Below, piece after piece: positions 29,382-39,129 of a DNA stretch of 64,000 bases; position 1 is the first letter of the stretch; every line of letters starts with the position of its first letter. The stretch lies in assembly GCA_025357835.1 (NCBI GenBank), contig JANYLM010000024.1, forward strand, positions 81,940 through 145,939. The letters run 5' to 3'. The notes under the pieces are model-generated. The model did not search any database and was not told the origin of the DNA. It was given only the letters and a program-made list of their open reading frames with translations. The position numbers were made by a program, and so were the translations under genes. This DNA comes from Gammaproteobacteria bacterium (GTDB lineage Bacteria > Pseudomonadota > Gammaproteobacteria > Steroidobacterales > Steroidobacteraceae).

Positions 29382-30668
29382 TCAAGTGCTTTCAGAATCG
29401 GCCTCGCCCACTGAGTCTCGCTCGATGCCGGCGTTGCGCGGGATGCGCGCCAGGCTGGCCACGGGCTCGATCGGCTCGATCTCTCGATTCACGCGAAGAC
29501 CGAGTTCCGGGAAGCGGCGCGCGGCAGGCAATACCTGTTGTTCGAGAGACCCGACCGCCTTATTGAAGTAATCGACGCTGCTGCCCAAGGATTTTCCCAG
29601 CTTGCCGAGATGCTCGCCGAACACGGCCAAGCGCTTGTACACATCTTCGCCGAGGCGGCGGATCTCCGCGGCGTTGTCCGCCAGAACCGTTTGCTTCCAG
29701 CCGTACGAGACGGCTTTCAATAGAGCGACTAGGCTGGTGGGCGTCGCCAGCATCACGTTCTGCCGCAGCGAGTCGTCGATCAGTCCCGGATTTTCCTGCA
29801 GAGCCGCCGACAGGAATTGATCGCCCGGCAGGAACATGACTACGAAATCCGGGCTGCGTTCGAACTGCGACCAGTACTGCTTCGAGGATAGCTCGCGAAT
29901 CCGCGCGCCGACGATTTGCGCGTGGCGGCGCAGCTGCGCGCCGCGTTCCTCGTCATTCTGCGCCTCGACCGCTGCGAGGTACGCCTCGAGCGGGGTTTTG
30001 ACGTCCACCACGATATCGCGCTGTTCCGGCATGTGGACGATCATGTCGGGCCGAATTGCGCCGGCGTCGCCGTTGCGTTGCTGCTGCTCGGTGAAGTCGA
30101 CGTGGGCGGTCATGCCGGACAATTCGACCAGGCGGCGCAGAGTGATCTCGCCCCATTGGCCGCGCACATCCGGGCGGCGCAGAGCGGTGACCAAGTTTCG
30201 TGTCTCGCGAGATAGCAAGTTCTGGCCGCTGGCCAAGACTTCCATCTGAGCCTTGATGGTGGCGAAGGCGTCGATGCGATCGCGCTCGATGGATTGAATT
30301 TGCGCTTCGGTTTTAGCCAGTGCCTCGCGAATGGGCTGCACCAGGGATTCGATGGCCGTTTCGCGGGCCTGTAGGGCCTGCGTGGCCTCCCCCTGCTGGC
30401 GGGAGAGCCGTTCGCGCGCCAACTGCAGGAATACTTCGCTGTTGCTCTGCAGGCTGTCGCGGGCGAGTTCGCCGAACACCCCTTGCAACTGTTCGCGCGC
30501 TCGCGCCAATTCCTGTTCGCGTTCGGTGCTCACGGTTTCTTCGTTTTTGAGCCGCGCCCGCAACAGCTCGCTCTCCAGGACCAAGGCTTGTTCGCGGCGC
30601 GCACGCCACAGCAGCGCCGCGAGTGCGCCGAGCGCGGCGCCCACGCCCAGCCACACGGCGCCGTTCAT
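29382..30668 (-). CDS. rmuC: DNA recombination protein RmuC
   Basis: A 428-residue protein with an N-terminal membrane anchor (VWLGVGAALGALAALLW, residues 4-20), a long coiled coil (about 25-150) and the RmuC nuclease-like domain: LRRPDVRGQWGEITLRRLVE (near 167-186), DIVVDVKTPLEAYL, SPDFVVMFLPGDQFL and LVALLKAVSYGW. RmuC limits inversions and genome rearrangements. Pairs of charged residues in DVKTP and the PGD loop fit the PD-(D/E)xK-like fold. It lies 22 bases upstream (in transcription order) of the squalene/phytoene-synthase-like gene. Confidence 0.94.
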   Translation of the reverse strand: MNGAVWLGVGAALGALAALLWRARREQALVLESELLRARLKNEETVSTEREQELARAREQLQGVFGELARDSLQSNSEVFLQLARERLSRQQGEATQALQARETAIESLVQPIREALAKTEAQIQSIERDRIDAFATIKAQMEVLASGQNLLSRETRNLVTALRRPDVRGQWGEITLRRLVELSGMTAHVDFTEQQQRNGDAGAIRPDMIVHMPEQRDIVVDVKTPLEAYLAAVEAQNDEERGAQLRRHAQIVGARIRELSSKQYWSQFERSPDFVVMFLPGDQFLSAALQENPGLIDDSLRQNVMLATPTSLVALLKAVSYGWKQTVLADNAAEIRRLGEDVYKRLAVFGEHLGKLGKSLGSSVDYFNKAVGSLEQQVLPAARRFPELGLRVNREIEPIEPVASLARIPRNAGIERDSVGEADSEST

Positions 30669-30723
30669 ACGCGGCCGCCGGCGTCGAGTCCGCCCGAAAG
30701 ATCGCGTCGTAAAGATGACGGCA

Positions 30724-31437
30724 TCAGGCTGCGGGCCGCGAGAAATGTGCGAGGTAGTTGACTGCGGGTGTGGGCGAGAGTCGAAACGATCGCGTCAACG
30801 GATTGTACGCGATACCCGTCAGATCGCGCAGTTCAAGGCCTGCGTCGCGCCCCCATCGGGCGAGTTCGGAGGGGCGGATAAATTTCAAATACTCGTGCGT
30901 GCCGCGCGGCAGCACGCGCGCAATATATTCCGCTCCCACTATGGCCACAGCGAATGCCAGCGGATTGCGGTTAAGCGTGGACACGATGACTTCGCCGCCG
31001 GGCTTCGCCAGTGCGGCCAGAGCCCTGACGCTGGCAGCCGGATCCGGGACGTGCTCGAGCATCTCCATGCAAGTTACCAGGTCGAAGGCGGCGGGCCGTT
31101 CCCGCGCCAGCTCCTCCGCGGCGATCGCTCGATAATCGGCGGCGACCTTGCTCTCGAGCGCATGCAGCTCCGCCACATCGAGCACCGCCTGCGACAGGTC
31201 GATGCCCAGCACCCGGGCGCCGGCGCTCGCCATCGCTTCCGACAGGATGCCTCCGCCGCAGCCCACGTCCAGCACTTGGGCGCCCTGCAGCGTCACGGCG
31301 CGCGCGACATACTGCAGGCGCAGCGGATTCAGGTCATGCAGAGGTTTGGAGGGACCCTTAGGATCCCACCAGCTCTGTGCCAGGGCCGTGAATTTCGCGA
31401 GTTCCGCGGGGTCGGCATTTCGGGTCGATTCACGCAT
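30724..31437 (-). CDS. ubiG: Ubiquinone biosynthesis O-methyltransferase UbiG
   Basis: A 237-residue SAM-dependent methyltransferase performing both O-methylations in ubiquinone synthesis. It begins with the UbiG signature FTALAQSWWDPKGPSKPLHDLNP split over residues 16-38, followed by motif I VLDVGCGGGILSE (near 57) and MEMLEHVPDP (near 124). The end matches UbiG (GIAYNPLTRSF, then NYLAHF). It follows the amidohydrolase-like gene on the same strand with a three-base gap, an order also seen in pseudomonads. Confidence 0.96.
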   Translation of the reverse strand: MRESTRNADPAELAKFTALAQSWWDPKGPSKPLHDLNPLRLQYVARAVTLQGAQVLDVGCGGGILSEAMASAGARVLGIDLSQAVLDVAELHALESKVAADYRAIAAEELARERPAAFDLVTCMEMLEHVPDPAASVRALAALAKPGGEVIVSTLNRNPLAFAVAIVGAEYIARVLPRGTHEYLKFIRPSELARWGRDAGLELRDLTGIAYNPLTRSFRLSPTPAVNYLAHFSRPAA

Positions 31438-31440
31438 GGT

Positions 31441-32706
31441 TTACCCTCCGGCTTTCAATCGCAGCGCCCAGGCATTGGCGCGAGAGGCAACGCCGGGCCA
31501 GTCTAAGCGGGTCAATTCGCCGTCGGACAGTAGCTGTCGACCGGCCACCCATGTGTCGCTCACCATGTCACGACCGCCGCAGAACACCAATTGTGTCACC
31601 GGATCGCCCAAGGGTTGAGTGGCCGGGCCGCTCAGATCGACGCAGCACAGATCAGCCCACTTCCCGGCCTCGAGCGTGCCGATGTCTCCGTCCAGCCCAA
31701 GAACCGAGGCGCCGCCGCGGGTGGCCATTGCCAACGCGTTCCAGGCGGTGTGATCGGGCTCGCCGGCAGGGTGCGAATTCGACAGGATGAGCGCAAGCAG
31801 CCTCATCTCGTTCCATACATCCTGGTTGCGGTAGGGACCGCCCCCGGTACCCAACCCCACGCGAATTCCGGACTCGATGAGGGAGGCGACCGGCGGCAAT
31901 TGGCACTCGCGCTGCAGACTTGCCTCGGTGCAAAGGCTGATGGCTATGCCGGTGCGCTGCGCAAGATCGATATCCGCTGCCGTGGCGTGCGCCACGTGTA
32001 CTGCATTCAATGCGGGCGTCAACAGACCGAATCGGCCCAGGCGTTCGATAGGCCGCACTCCGTGCAAGGCGACGCAGCGGGCGATGTTCTGCGCTGACTC
32101 GTGCAGATCGATCACGATTCCCGCGTCGAGTTCAGCGGCCAGCGTCGCGACCCGTGCCAAGGTCGCATCGCTGACTAGATGGGCAGCCGGGGGCGCAAAA
32201 ACAGTCGAAATCAACGGGTGACCGGTATGTTGGTCGCGGACGCGCAACCCTTCGGTCAAATACTCCTCGGCCACCGGCAAGCCGATGACGGTGCGCATTC
32301 CCTGTTCCACGGCGTTCCGGGCGGTTTCATCCGGATGGTTGTAGCGGTCCCCGAAGCAAGTGACGCCGGATTTGAGCATTTCGGCAATCGCCGCCAAGAC
32401 GCCGTCGCGGACGAATTCGGGGCCGATGAAATGTCCGTCGAGAGCTGCGGCGGTCTGCCTGCGTCCGCGAAACAGCGACATGGCGGCATACGTATGCGTG
32501 TTGATCATCCCGGGCATCAAGAGATGCGCGGGCCGTTGTATTCTCGCCGTGGCGGCATAGCGTGCGGCCGCTTCGGCGTTTGGGGCGAGGTCGAGAATTC
32601 TACCGTCGCGCACCACCAAAGTATGGTTTTCGAGCACCTGGCCGCGCCTTCCCATCGGCACTATCCAACGGGCTTCGATGCTTAAATCGGCAAGAACAGC
32701 GGGCAT
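31441..32706 (-). CDS. Amidohydrolase (TRZ/ATZ, MtaD-like) with degenerate metal site
   Basis: A 421-residue TIM-barrel protein of the MTA/SAH deaminase-like family with an N-terminal beta-sandwich (VVRDGRILDLAP) and the usual C-terminal EAGKWADLCCVDL. Several metal-site positions are changed: the HxH after strand 1 reads NTHTY, the strand-5 His reads IDLHES with Asp at the ligand place, and GTDG on strand 8 reads GTGG. The strand-6 His remains (AVHVAHAT). Metal binding and deamination are therefore doubtful. The position beside ubiG and before gyrA is where pseudomonads keep an active MtaD. The ATG at 32706 gives the normal start; the frame extends further upstream into the gyrA promoter. 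Confidence 0.82.
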   Translation of the reverse strand: MPAVLADLSIEARWIVPMGRRGQVLENHTLVVRDGRILDLAPNAEAAARYAATARIQRPAHLLMPGMINTHTYAAMSLFRGRRQTAAALDGHFIGPEFVRDGVLAAIAEMLKSGVTCFGDRYNHPDETARNAVEQGMRTVIGLPVAEEYLTEGLRVRDQHTGHPLISTVFAPPAAHLVSDATLARVATLAAELDAGIVIDLHESAQNIARCVALHGVRPIERLGRFGLLTPALNAVHVAHATAADIDLAQRTGIAISLCTEASLQRECQLPPVASLIESGIRVGLGTGGGPYRNQDVWNEMRLLALILSNSHPAGEPDHTAWNALAMATRGGASVLGLDGDIGTLEAGKWADLCCVDLSGPATQPLGDPVTQLVFCGGRDMVSDTWVAGRQLLSDGELTRLDWPGVASRANAWALRLKAGG

Positions 32707-32740
32707 TCCTCGAGTATATCGGCTAATCCGCGCCGCGGGC

Positions 32741-32769
32741 TTAAGACCTGCGGGGATATGTGCTAGAAT
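32741..32769 (+). promoter_or_regulatory. gyrA promoter
   Basis: TTAAGA (-35, 4 of 6) and TAGAAT (-10, 5 of 6) are 17 bases apart, with a TG pair one base ahead of the -10 box (extended -10, TGCTAGAAT). Transcription would begin near 32776, leaving a leader of about 70 bases before gyrA. It also lies 35 bases outside the divergent amidohydrolase gene. Confidence 0.65.
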
Positions 32770-32847
32770 TCGCCCATGTTGAGACCATGTCTCGCCTCCT
32801 TTAAACCCGCTTAAGTTAGCCGCGTAGGCTTCACCGGATTCTCGCAA

Positions 32848-35490
32848 ATGGCCGAGATTGCTCGCGAAATATTGCCCGTAAATCTAGAAGACGAGATGCG
32901 CAAGTCGTATCTGGATTACGCCATGAGCGTGATCGTCGGGCGCGCATTGCCCGACGTTCGCGACGGTTTGAAACCCGTACACCGGCGCGTGCTGTATGCC
33001 ATGCGCGAACTGAGCAACGACTGGAATAAACCCTACAAGAAATCAGCGCGCGTAGTGGGCGACGTCATCGGCAAGTATCATCCGCACGGCGATGCATCGG
33101 TGTACGACGCCATCGTGCGTATGGCGCAAGAATTTTCGATGCGCTACCTGCTGGTCGACGGGCAGGGCAACTTCGGGTCCGTGGACGGCGATCCGCCGGC
33201 CGCGATGCGTTACACCGAAGTGCGCATGTCCAAACTGGCGGGCGAGCTGCTGGCCGACATCGACAAGGAAACGGTTGACTTCAACCCGAATTACGACGAG
33301 TCAGAAAGCGAACCCGCCGTAATGCCGGCGCGCATTCCGAATCTATTGATCAATGGATCCTCGGGCATTGCGGTGGGCATGGCCACCAATATCCCGCCGC
33401 ATAACCTGACTGAAATCATAACGGCGTGCATCGCCCTCATCGAGAATCCGGATATCACACTTGGGCAGTTGATGCAGATCGTTCCCGGCCCCGATTTCCC
33501 GACGGCGGGATTCATCAACGGTGCGCAGGAAATCGTTGCCGCATACAAGACAGGTCGCGGCCGACTGCATTTGCGCGCGCGCACCCACTTTGAGGACGTC
33601 GGTAAAGGCGAGCGCCAAGCGATCATCATCACTGAATTGCCTTACCAGGTGAATAAGGCGCGATTGATAGAGCGCATCGCCGACTTGGTGCGCGACAAGC
33701 TCATCGACGGCATCGCTTCGGACGGCTTGCGCGACGAGTCCGACAAGGACGGCATGCGCGTGGTGATTGAGCTGAAACGCGGCGAAGTGCCCGAAATATT
33801 GCTCAATAATTTGTATGCGCAGACTCCCATGGAGCAGGTCTTCGGCATCAACATGGTCGCTTTGGTGGATGGTCAGCCGCGACTGCTGAGCCTGAAGGAA
33901 ATGCTCGATGCCTTTCTGCGGCATCGGCGCGAAGTCGTCACCCGCCGCACGGTGTATGAACTGCGCAAGGCACGCGAGCGCGGCCACATTTTGGAAGGCT
34001 TAGGCATCGCGCTGGCGAACATCGACGAGATCATCGCGGCCATTAAGGCGTCGCCTTCGCCCGCCGAGGCCAAGGTTGCGCTGATGTCGCGGCCGTGGGC
34101 GTCAGGCGCCGTGCCGGAGATGCTGGCGCGTGCCGGCGCTATCAGCACCCGGCCCGACGGTGAAATCGCGGCTTTAGGGATTGTCGAGGGCGGCTATCGG
34201 CTGACCGATACACAGGCGCAGGCGATTCTGGAGATGCGCCTCAATCGGCTCACCGGGCTCGAGCAGGATAAGATCCTCGCCGAGTTCCAGGAGCTTCTGG
34301 AGCAAATCCGCGATCTGTCGGACATCCTGGCGCGGCCGGAACGTCTGCTCGAAGTCATTCGCAACGAGCTCGAATACATCCGCGAAGCTTTCGGCGACAA
34401 ACGGCGCACTGAAATTCTCGTCAATCACGAAGACCTGACGACGGAGGATTTAATTTCGCCGGAGGATGTGGTGGTAACCCTGTCGCATGGCGGCTATGCC
34501 AAGGCGCAGCCCGTGTCCGACTACCAGGCGCAACGCCGCGGCGGCCGCGGCAAGGCGGCGACCAGCGTCAAGGACGAAGACTTCGTCGACAAACTGTTCG
34601 TAGCGAACACTCACGATACACTCCTGTGCTTTTCCGACCACGGCAAGCTGTACTGGCTGAAGGTGTATCAGTTGCCGCAGGCCAGCCGCGGTTCGCGCGG
34701 CAAGCCCATCGTCAATCTCCTGCCTCTGCAGCAGGGCGAACGCATCAGCGCCATGTTGTCGATCAAGGATTTCGAGGAAGGCAAGTTCGTTTTCATGGCG
34801 ACCAGCCTCGGAACCGTCAAAAAGACCTCGCTGGCGCTGTTCTCCCGGCCGCGCGCCAGCGGCATCATCGCCGTTGCCCTGGATGAGGGCGACAAGCTGG
34901 TCGGTGTAGCCATCACTGACGGCACCACGGACATTTTGCTGTTCACCACGGCTGGTAAGGCCATTCGTTTCAGAGAAGACGAAGTCCGGCCCATGGGCCG
35001 AGAAGCGGCAGGGGTGCGCGGCGTGCGATTGGCCGATGATCAGCGGGTCAACGCGCTGATCGTGGCGGAACAGGGCTTCATTCTCACAGCCTCGCAGAAC
35101 GGGTTCGGCAAGCTCACGCCGCTCGAGGAATTTCCAAAGCATGGCCGCGGCGGCCAAGGCGTGATCGCCTTGCAGATCACCGATCGCAACGGACGTATGG
35201 TCGGCGCGCTGCAGGTGAGCATCGACGATGAGATCATGCTCATGAGTCAGAACGGCGTTCTGGTGCGTACGCCGGTGAAGGATATTTCCGTGGTGGGGCG
35301 CAACACTCAAGGGGTGCGCCTGATACGGCTCGAGGAGGGCGATCAACTCTCCGGGCTGGAACGCATCGACGGTCTGACGGGCGACGCGGACGCGGGTGCG
35401 GCGGACGAGGGCTCCGACGCCCAAGACGGCGCGGCCGGCGAACCGGAGGCCGGCGAACCGCCAGCCGGCGACGCGCCCGCCGACATCTGA
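32848..35490 (+). CDS. gyrA: DNA gyrase subunit A
   Basis: An 880-residue subunit that cuts and rejoins DNA during supercoiling. The active-site Tyr is in MRYTEVRM (near residue 120). The quinolone region reads [10 protein letters not shown], so the position equal to E. coli Ser83 is Ala while Asp87 is kept. The C-terminal beta-pinwheel contains the GyrA box QRRGGRGK (near 555), required for DNA wrapping, and the protein ends in an acidic Asp/Glu/Ala/Gly tail of about 35 residues. It heads the gyrA-serC-pheA-aroA-cmk-rpsA-ihfB-lapB block. Confidence 0.97.
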   Translation: MAEIAREILPVNLEDEMRKSYLDYAMSVIVGRALPDVRDGLKPVHRRVLYAMRELSNDWNKPYKKSARVVGDVIGKYHPHGDASVYDAIVRMAQEFSMRYLLVDGQGNFGSVDGDPPAAMRYTEVRMSKLAGELLADIDKETVDFNPNYDESESEPAVMPARIPNLLINGSSGIAVGMATNIPPHNLTEIITACIALIENPDITLGQLMQIVPGPDFPTAGFINGAQEIVAAYKTGRGRLHLRARTHFEDVGKGERQAIIITELPYQVNKARLIERIADLVRDKLIDGIASDGLRDESDKDGMRVVIELKRGEVPEILLNNLYAQTPMEQVFGINMVALVDGQPRLLSLKEMLDAFLRHRREVVTRRTVYELRKARERGHILEGLGIALANIDEIIAAIKASPSPAEAKVALMSRPWASGAVPEMLARAGAISTRPDGEIAALGIVEGGYRLTDTQAQAILEMRLNRLTGLEQDKILAEFQELLEQIRDLSDILARPERLLEVIRNELEYIREAFGDKRRTEILVNHEDLTTEDLISPEDVVVTLSHGGYAKAQPVSDYQAQRRGGRGKAATSVKDEDFVDKLFVANTHDTLLCFSDHGKLYWLKVYQLPQASRGSRGKPIVNLLPLQQGERISAMLSIKDFEEGKFVFMATSLGTVKKTSLALFSRPRASGIIAVALDEGDKLVGVAITDGTTDILLFTTAGKAIRFREDEVRPMGREAAGVRGVRLADDQRVNALIVAEQGFILTASQNGFGKLTPLEEFPKHGRGGQGVIALQITDRNGRMVGALQVSIDDEIMLMSQNGVLVRTPVKDISVVGRNTQGVRLIRLEEGDQLSGLERIDGLTGDADAGAADEGSDAQDGAAGEPEAGEPPAGDAPADI

Positions 35491-35500
35491 TTTCCTCCGG

Positions 35501-36577
35501 ATGCGCGCTTTTAATTTCTCTCCCGGACCCGCGGTGCTGCCGCTGGAGGTATTGGAGCAGGCGCGCGACGAGTTGCTCGATTGGCATCACAGCGGCATGT
35601 CGGTCATGGAAATCAGTCATCGCAGCGAGGCCTACTCGCGGTGCGCCGCCGAGGCCGAGGCGGATTTGCGCGAGCTGATGTGCATACCGCGCAACTACAA
35701 AGTATTGTTCCTGCAGGGCGGGGCATCGGCGCAATTCGCTTTTGTACCCATGAATCTGGCGACGCCGCAATCCACGGTTGACTACGTGAATACCGGTCAC
35801 TGGTCGCAAAAGGCGATCACCGAGGCCGGACGTTATTGCAAGGTACACCTCGCCGGCGATGCCGGCGGCGACTACCGGCGGGTCCCGCCGCAGAGCGAGT
35901 TGCGGTTCAGCGTAAAGCCCGCCTTTGTGCACTACACGCCGAACGAGACCATCGGCGGGGTCGAGTTCGCCTATGTGCCGGAGACCCGTGGCGTTCCGCT
36001 GGTCGCGGACATGTCCTCCAGCATCTTGTCGCGACCCTTAGATGTTTCCAAGTTCGGGCTGATCTATGCGGGCGCACAGAAAAACATCGGCCCTTCCGGA
36101 TTGACTGTGGTGATCGTGCGCGATGACCTTATCGGCCATGCGCGGGCACAGACGCCGCTGGTGTTCGACTACAAAGCGGTGTTCGACCACCAATCCATGC
36201 TGAATACGCCGCCGACCTTCGCCTGGTACATGGCGGGACTGGTGTTCAAGTGGCTGAAGAAAGCCGGTGGATTGGCGGCGGTGGGCGAGCGTAATCGCGT
36301 CAAGGCCGCGGCACTGTATGGCGCCATCGATGCGTCGCAGCTATATAAGAACTCGGTCGCGAAGGATGCCCGGTCCTGGATGAACGTAACATTCACGCTG
36401 AACAAGCCGGAATTGGCTGGCGAGTTTCTCGCCGGGGCGGCCGGCGCTGGATTGCACGGCCTGAAGGGGCATCGTGTGTCGGGCGGTATGCGAGCGAGCA
36501 TTTATAATGCCGTGCCGCTGGCCGGGGTCGAGACGCTGATCGCATTCATGAGTGAATTCGAGCGTCAGCACGTATGA
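35501..36577 (+). CDS. serC: Phosphoserine aminotransferase
   Basis: A 358-residue PLP enzyme converting 3-phosphohydroxypyruvate to phosphoserine, also used in pyridoxine synthesis. It begins MRAFNFSPGPAVLP, the family start. LFLQGGASAQFAFVPMNL and the PLP-lysine segment LIYAGAQKNIGPSGL (Lys near residue 195) are intact. The ATG at 35501 is used because the longer frame from 35396 would cover the gyrA tail. CCTCCGG just upstream is not a good ribosome site, and translation may depend on coupling to gyrA, 10 bases away. Confidence 0.96.
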   Translation: MRAFNFSPGPAVLPLEVLEQARDELLDWHHSGMSVMEISHRSEAYSRCAAEAEADLRELMCIPRNYKVLFLQGGASAQFAFVPMNLATPQSTVDYVNTGHWSQKAITEAGRYCKVHLAGDAGGDYRRVPPQSELRFSVKPAFVHYTPNETIGGVEFAYVPETRGVPLVADMSSSILSRPLDVSKFGLIYAGAQKNIGPSGLTVVIVRDDLIGHARAQTPLVFDYKAVFDHQSMLNTPPTFAWYMAGLVFKWLKKAGGLAAVGERNRVKAAALYGAIDASQLYKNSVAKDARSWMNVTFTLNKPELAGEFLAGAAGAGLHGLKGHRVSGGMRASIYNAVPLAGVETLIAFMSEFERQHV

Positions 36578-36586
36578 GGGCCGAGC

Positions 36587-37783
36587 ATGGCAAGCCGTAA
36601 GAAGCCGCCGAGCAAAACTCGGCCGCACAAACGCCCGTCGACCGCAAGCACGGCGACTCAGGCGGCGCCCGCCAAGTCGGCTCCGGGCATGACCCCCGCG
36701 GGCGGCGGGCTCGGGAATATTCGCGACAGCATCGATGCCATCGACGCGCGCATCCATGGGCTGCTCAACGAGCGCGCACGCTTCGCTCAGTTGGTCGGTA
36801 TTTCCAAATCGTCGTCAGGCAAGGCGGTGGATTTCTATCGGCCCGAACGCGAAGCCGAAGTTCTGCGCATGGCGCTAAAGCGCAACCAGGGACCGCTGCG
36901 CGACGAAGAAATCGCTCGGCTGTTTCGCGAAATCATGTCCGCCTGTCTGGCGCAGCAGGAGCCCCTCAAAGTGGCGTTCCTGGGGCCGGAGGGGACGTTC
37001 ACCCAGGCCGCCGTGCTCAAGCATTTCGGTTCTTCGGTGCGCGCGCTGCCATTGCCCGCAATCGACGAAGTGTTCCACGAAGTCGAGGGCGGCATCGCCG
37101 ACTTCGGAGTGGTGCCGATCGAGAACTCCAGCGAGGGGACAGTCAATCACACCTTGGATATGTTCCTGTCCTCTGCGCTCAAGATCTGCGGCGAGGTGGA
37201 ACTGCGGATCAACCATTACTTGATGGGCAAGATGAGCGGCACCGATCCCGTCAAACGCGTTTGCGCCCATGCGCAGGCGCTGGCGCAATGCCGGGGCTGG
37301 TTGGATGAGCAACTTCCCGACGCGGAGCGAGTCGCCGTCTCCAGCAACGCCGAGGGCGCCCGGCGCGCGCGCGACGAGCGCGGCACCGCGGCCATTGCCA
37401 GCCAAGCGGCCGCCGAAATTTATGGACTTAACCTGCTCGCCCATGAAATCGAGGATCGGCAGGACAACACCACCCGCTTCCTGGTGGTTGGTAGAAAATT
37501 GTTCAGTGCCAGCGGCGTCGATCGCACCACATTGTTGGTGTCAGGCACTCATACCGATGATTCCGGTGCGTTGTTCCGGCTGCTCGAACCTCTGGCCGAG
37601 CATCGGGTCAACATGACGCGAATCGAATCGCGCCCCTCGCGCAAGCGCAAATGGGACTATGTGTTCTTCATCGATATCGAGGGGCATGTGAGCGATCCGC
37701 CGGTCGCCAAGGCGCTCGCCGCGCTCGAGGAGCGCGCCTCATTGTTCAAAGTCTTGGGCTCGTATCCACGAGCCGTGCTCTGA
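36587..37783 (+). CDS. pheA: Bifunctional chorismate mutase/prephenate dehydratase
   Basis: A 398-residue P-protein of phenylalanine synthesis. After a basic Lys/Pro/Ala/Thr-rich N-terminal extension (about 1-40) come an AroQ chorismate mutase helix bundle (about 42-125: IRDSIDAIDARIHGLLNERA), prephenate dehydratase (about 128-305: VAFLGPEGTFTQAAVLKHFG, VVPIENSSEGTVNHTLDMF, with the catalytic Thr in DNTTRFLV) and an ACT domain (about 315-395) with the ESRPSRKRKWDYVFFID Phe-binding motif. The ACT domain implies feedback inhibition by phenylalanine. Confidence 0.96.
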   Translation: MASRKKPPSKTRPHKRPSTASTATQAAPAKSAPGMTPAGGGLGNIRDSIDAIDARIHGLLNERARFAQLVGISKSSSGKAVDFYRPEREAEVLRMALKRNQGPLRDEEIARLFREIMSACLAQQEPLKVAFLGPEGTFTQAAVLKHFGSSVRALPLPAIDEVFHEVEGGIADFGVVPIENSSEGTVNHTLDMFLSSALKICGEVELRINHYLMGKMSGTDPVKRVCAHAQALAQCRGWLDEQLPDAERVAVSSNAEGARRARDERGTAAIASQAAAEIYGLNLLAHEIEDRQDNTTRFLVVGRKLFSASGVDRTTLLVSGTHTDDSGALFRLLEPLAEHRVNMTRIESRPSRKRKWDYVFFIDIEGHVSDPPVAKALAALEERASLFKVLGSYPRAVL

Positions 37784-37789
37784 CTTAGG

Positions 37790-39118
37790 GTGGTCCCGCA
37801 GCGCAAATTCGAGGCCCGCCCGGCGCGTAGCGTGACTGGAGCGCTGGTCGTTCCGGGCGATAAATCCATTTCACATCGCTCGCTGATGTTGTCCGGGATC
37901 GCGGAGGGCGCGAGCGAAGTCACCGGATTTCTGGCGAGCGAGGATTGCTTGGCGACTTTGAGCGCCATGCGTGCTTTAGGCGTGCATATCGAGCAACTAA
38001 GTCCCACGCACGTGGTGATTCGCGGGGTGGGCTTGCGGGGCTTGCGCGACGCGGGCTTCGCCCTCGACATGGGCAATGCGGGCACGGCCATGCGCCTGTT
38101 CACCGGCTTGTTGTCGGCGCAATCCTTCAATTCGCGATTGATAGGCGATGCGTCGCTCATGCAGCGCCCGATGGAAAGGGTTGCCAAACCGCTGCGCGAA
38201 ATGGGGGCCGATGTGCGCACTCGCGCCGGCACACCGCCGGTGGATATCGGCGGCGGCCGCAGTCTGCAGGGCATTGTGTATGCCATGCCGGTGGCAAGCG
38301 CGCAGGTGAAGTCGGCGGTGCTGTTGGCCGCACTCTATGCCGATGGCGTTACCACCGTCATCGCGCCGGGCATCAACCGCGACCATAGCGAGCGCATGCT
38401 CGCGAGTTGCGGAGTGCGGCTCGATATCGACGGCCTGTGCACCACGCTTCACCCGCCCAAAGCCTTGGTGAATCAGAAGCTCAATGTGCCCGGCGATTTT
38501 TCGTCCGCGGCATTTTTTATCGTTGCGGGACTGCTGGGCGCCTCGTCCGAGGGCTTGTTGATTCAGAACGTGGGTTTGAATCCGACGCGCACGGGTCTGC
38601 TCGATATTTTACGCAGCATGGGCGGGGACATCGAGGTGCTGAATCGGCGCGAGAGCGGGGCCGAGCCGGTGGCGGACCTGAGGGTTCGCGCATCCGCGTT
38701 GCGGGGCGTCCAAGTTCCCGTGGAACTCGTGCCGCTGGCCATCGACGAGCTTCCGGTGCTGTTGATCGCCGCCGCCTGTGCCGTCGGCGAGACGGTGCTG
38801 ACGGGAGCCGAAGAGCTGCGCGTCAAAGAGAGCGACCGAATTGCGGCCATGAGCGCCGGCCTTAAGTCCCTGGGGGTGGCGCACCAGGTGTTGCCCGACG
38901 GCATGCGAATCGAGGGCCGCGGCGAAGGCCCGGCGTTTAGCGGCGGCGAAATCGACAGTTTCGGCGACCACCGGATCGCCATGTCCTTTGCCGTTGCCAG
39001 CCTGCGGGCGGCCAAACCCATTTCGATTCGCGATGTGGCGAACGTGGCCACGTCGTTTCCGGGTTTCGTCGGCCTGGCGCGATCAGTGGGTCTTGATGTG
39101 TACGAGTCGGCTGAGTAG
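37790..39118 (+). CDS. aroA: 3-phosphoshikimate 1-carboxyvinyltransferase (EPSP synthase)
   Basis: A 442-residue shikimate-pathway enzyme joining PEP and shikimate-3-phosphate. PGDKSISHRS (near 22-31), SAQVKSAV, INRDHSERML and LNPTRTGLL are the GDK, SAQ-K, R-x-H-x-E and N-x-TR motifs usually used to define class II EPSP synthases. The PEP loop reads MGNAGTAMR, with Gly where the tolerant CP4 enzyme has Ala. The C-terminal half has the expected RVKESDR and FGDHRIAMSFAV. The start is the GTG at 37790, six bases after pheA. hisC and tyrA, often found between pheA and aroA, are absent. Confidence 0.96.
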   Translation: MVPQRKFEARPARSVTGALVVPGDKSISHRSLMLSGIAEGASEVTGFLASEDCLATLSAMRALGVHIEQLSPTHVVIRGVGLRGLRDAGFALDMGNAGTAMRLFTGLLSAQSFNSRLIGDASLMQRPMERVAKPLREMGADVRTRAGTPPVDIGGGRSLQGIVYAMPVASAQVKSAVLLAALYADGVTTVIAPGINRDHSERMLASCGVRLDIDGLCTTLHPPKALVNQKLNVPGDFSSAAFFIVAGLLGASSEGLLIQNVGLNPTRTGLLDILRSMGGDIEVLNRRESGAEPVADLRVRASALRGVQVPVELVPLAIDELPVLLIAAACAVGETVLTGAEELRVKESDRIAAMSAGLKSLGVAHQVLPDGMRIEGRGEGPAFSGGEIDSFGDHRIAMSFAVASLRAAKPISIRDVANVATSFPGFVGLARSVGLDVYESAE

Positions 39119-39129
39119 GGGCGCCTAGG

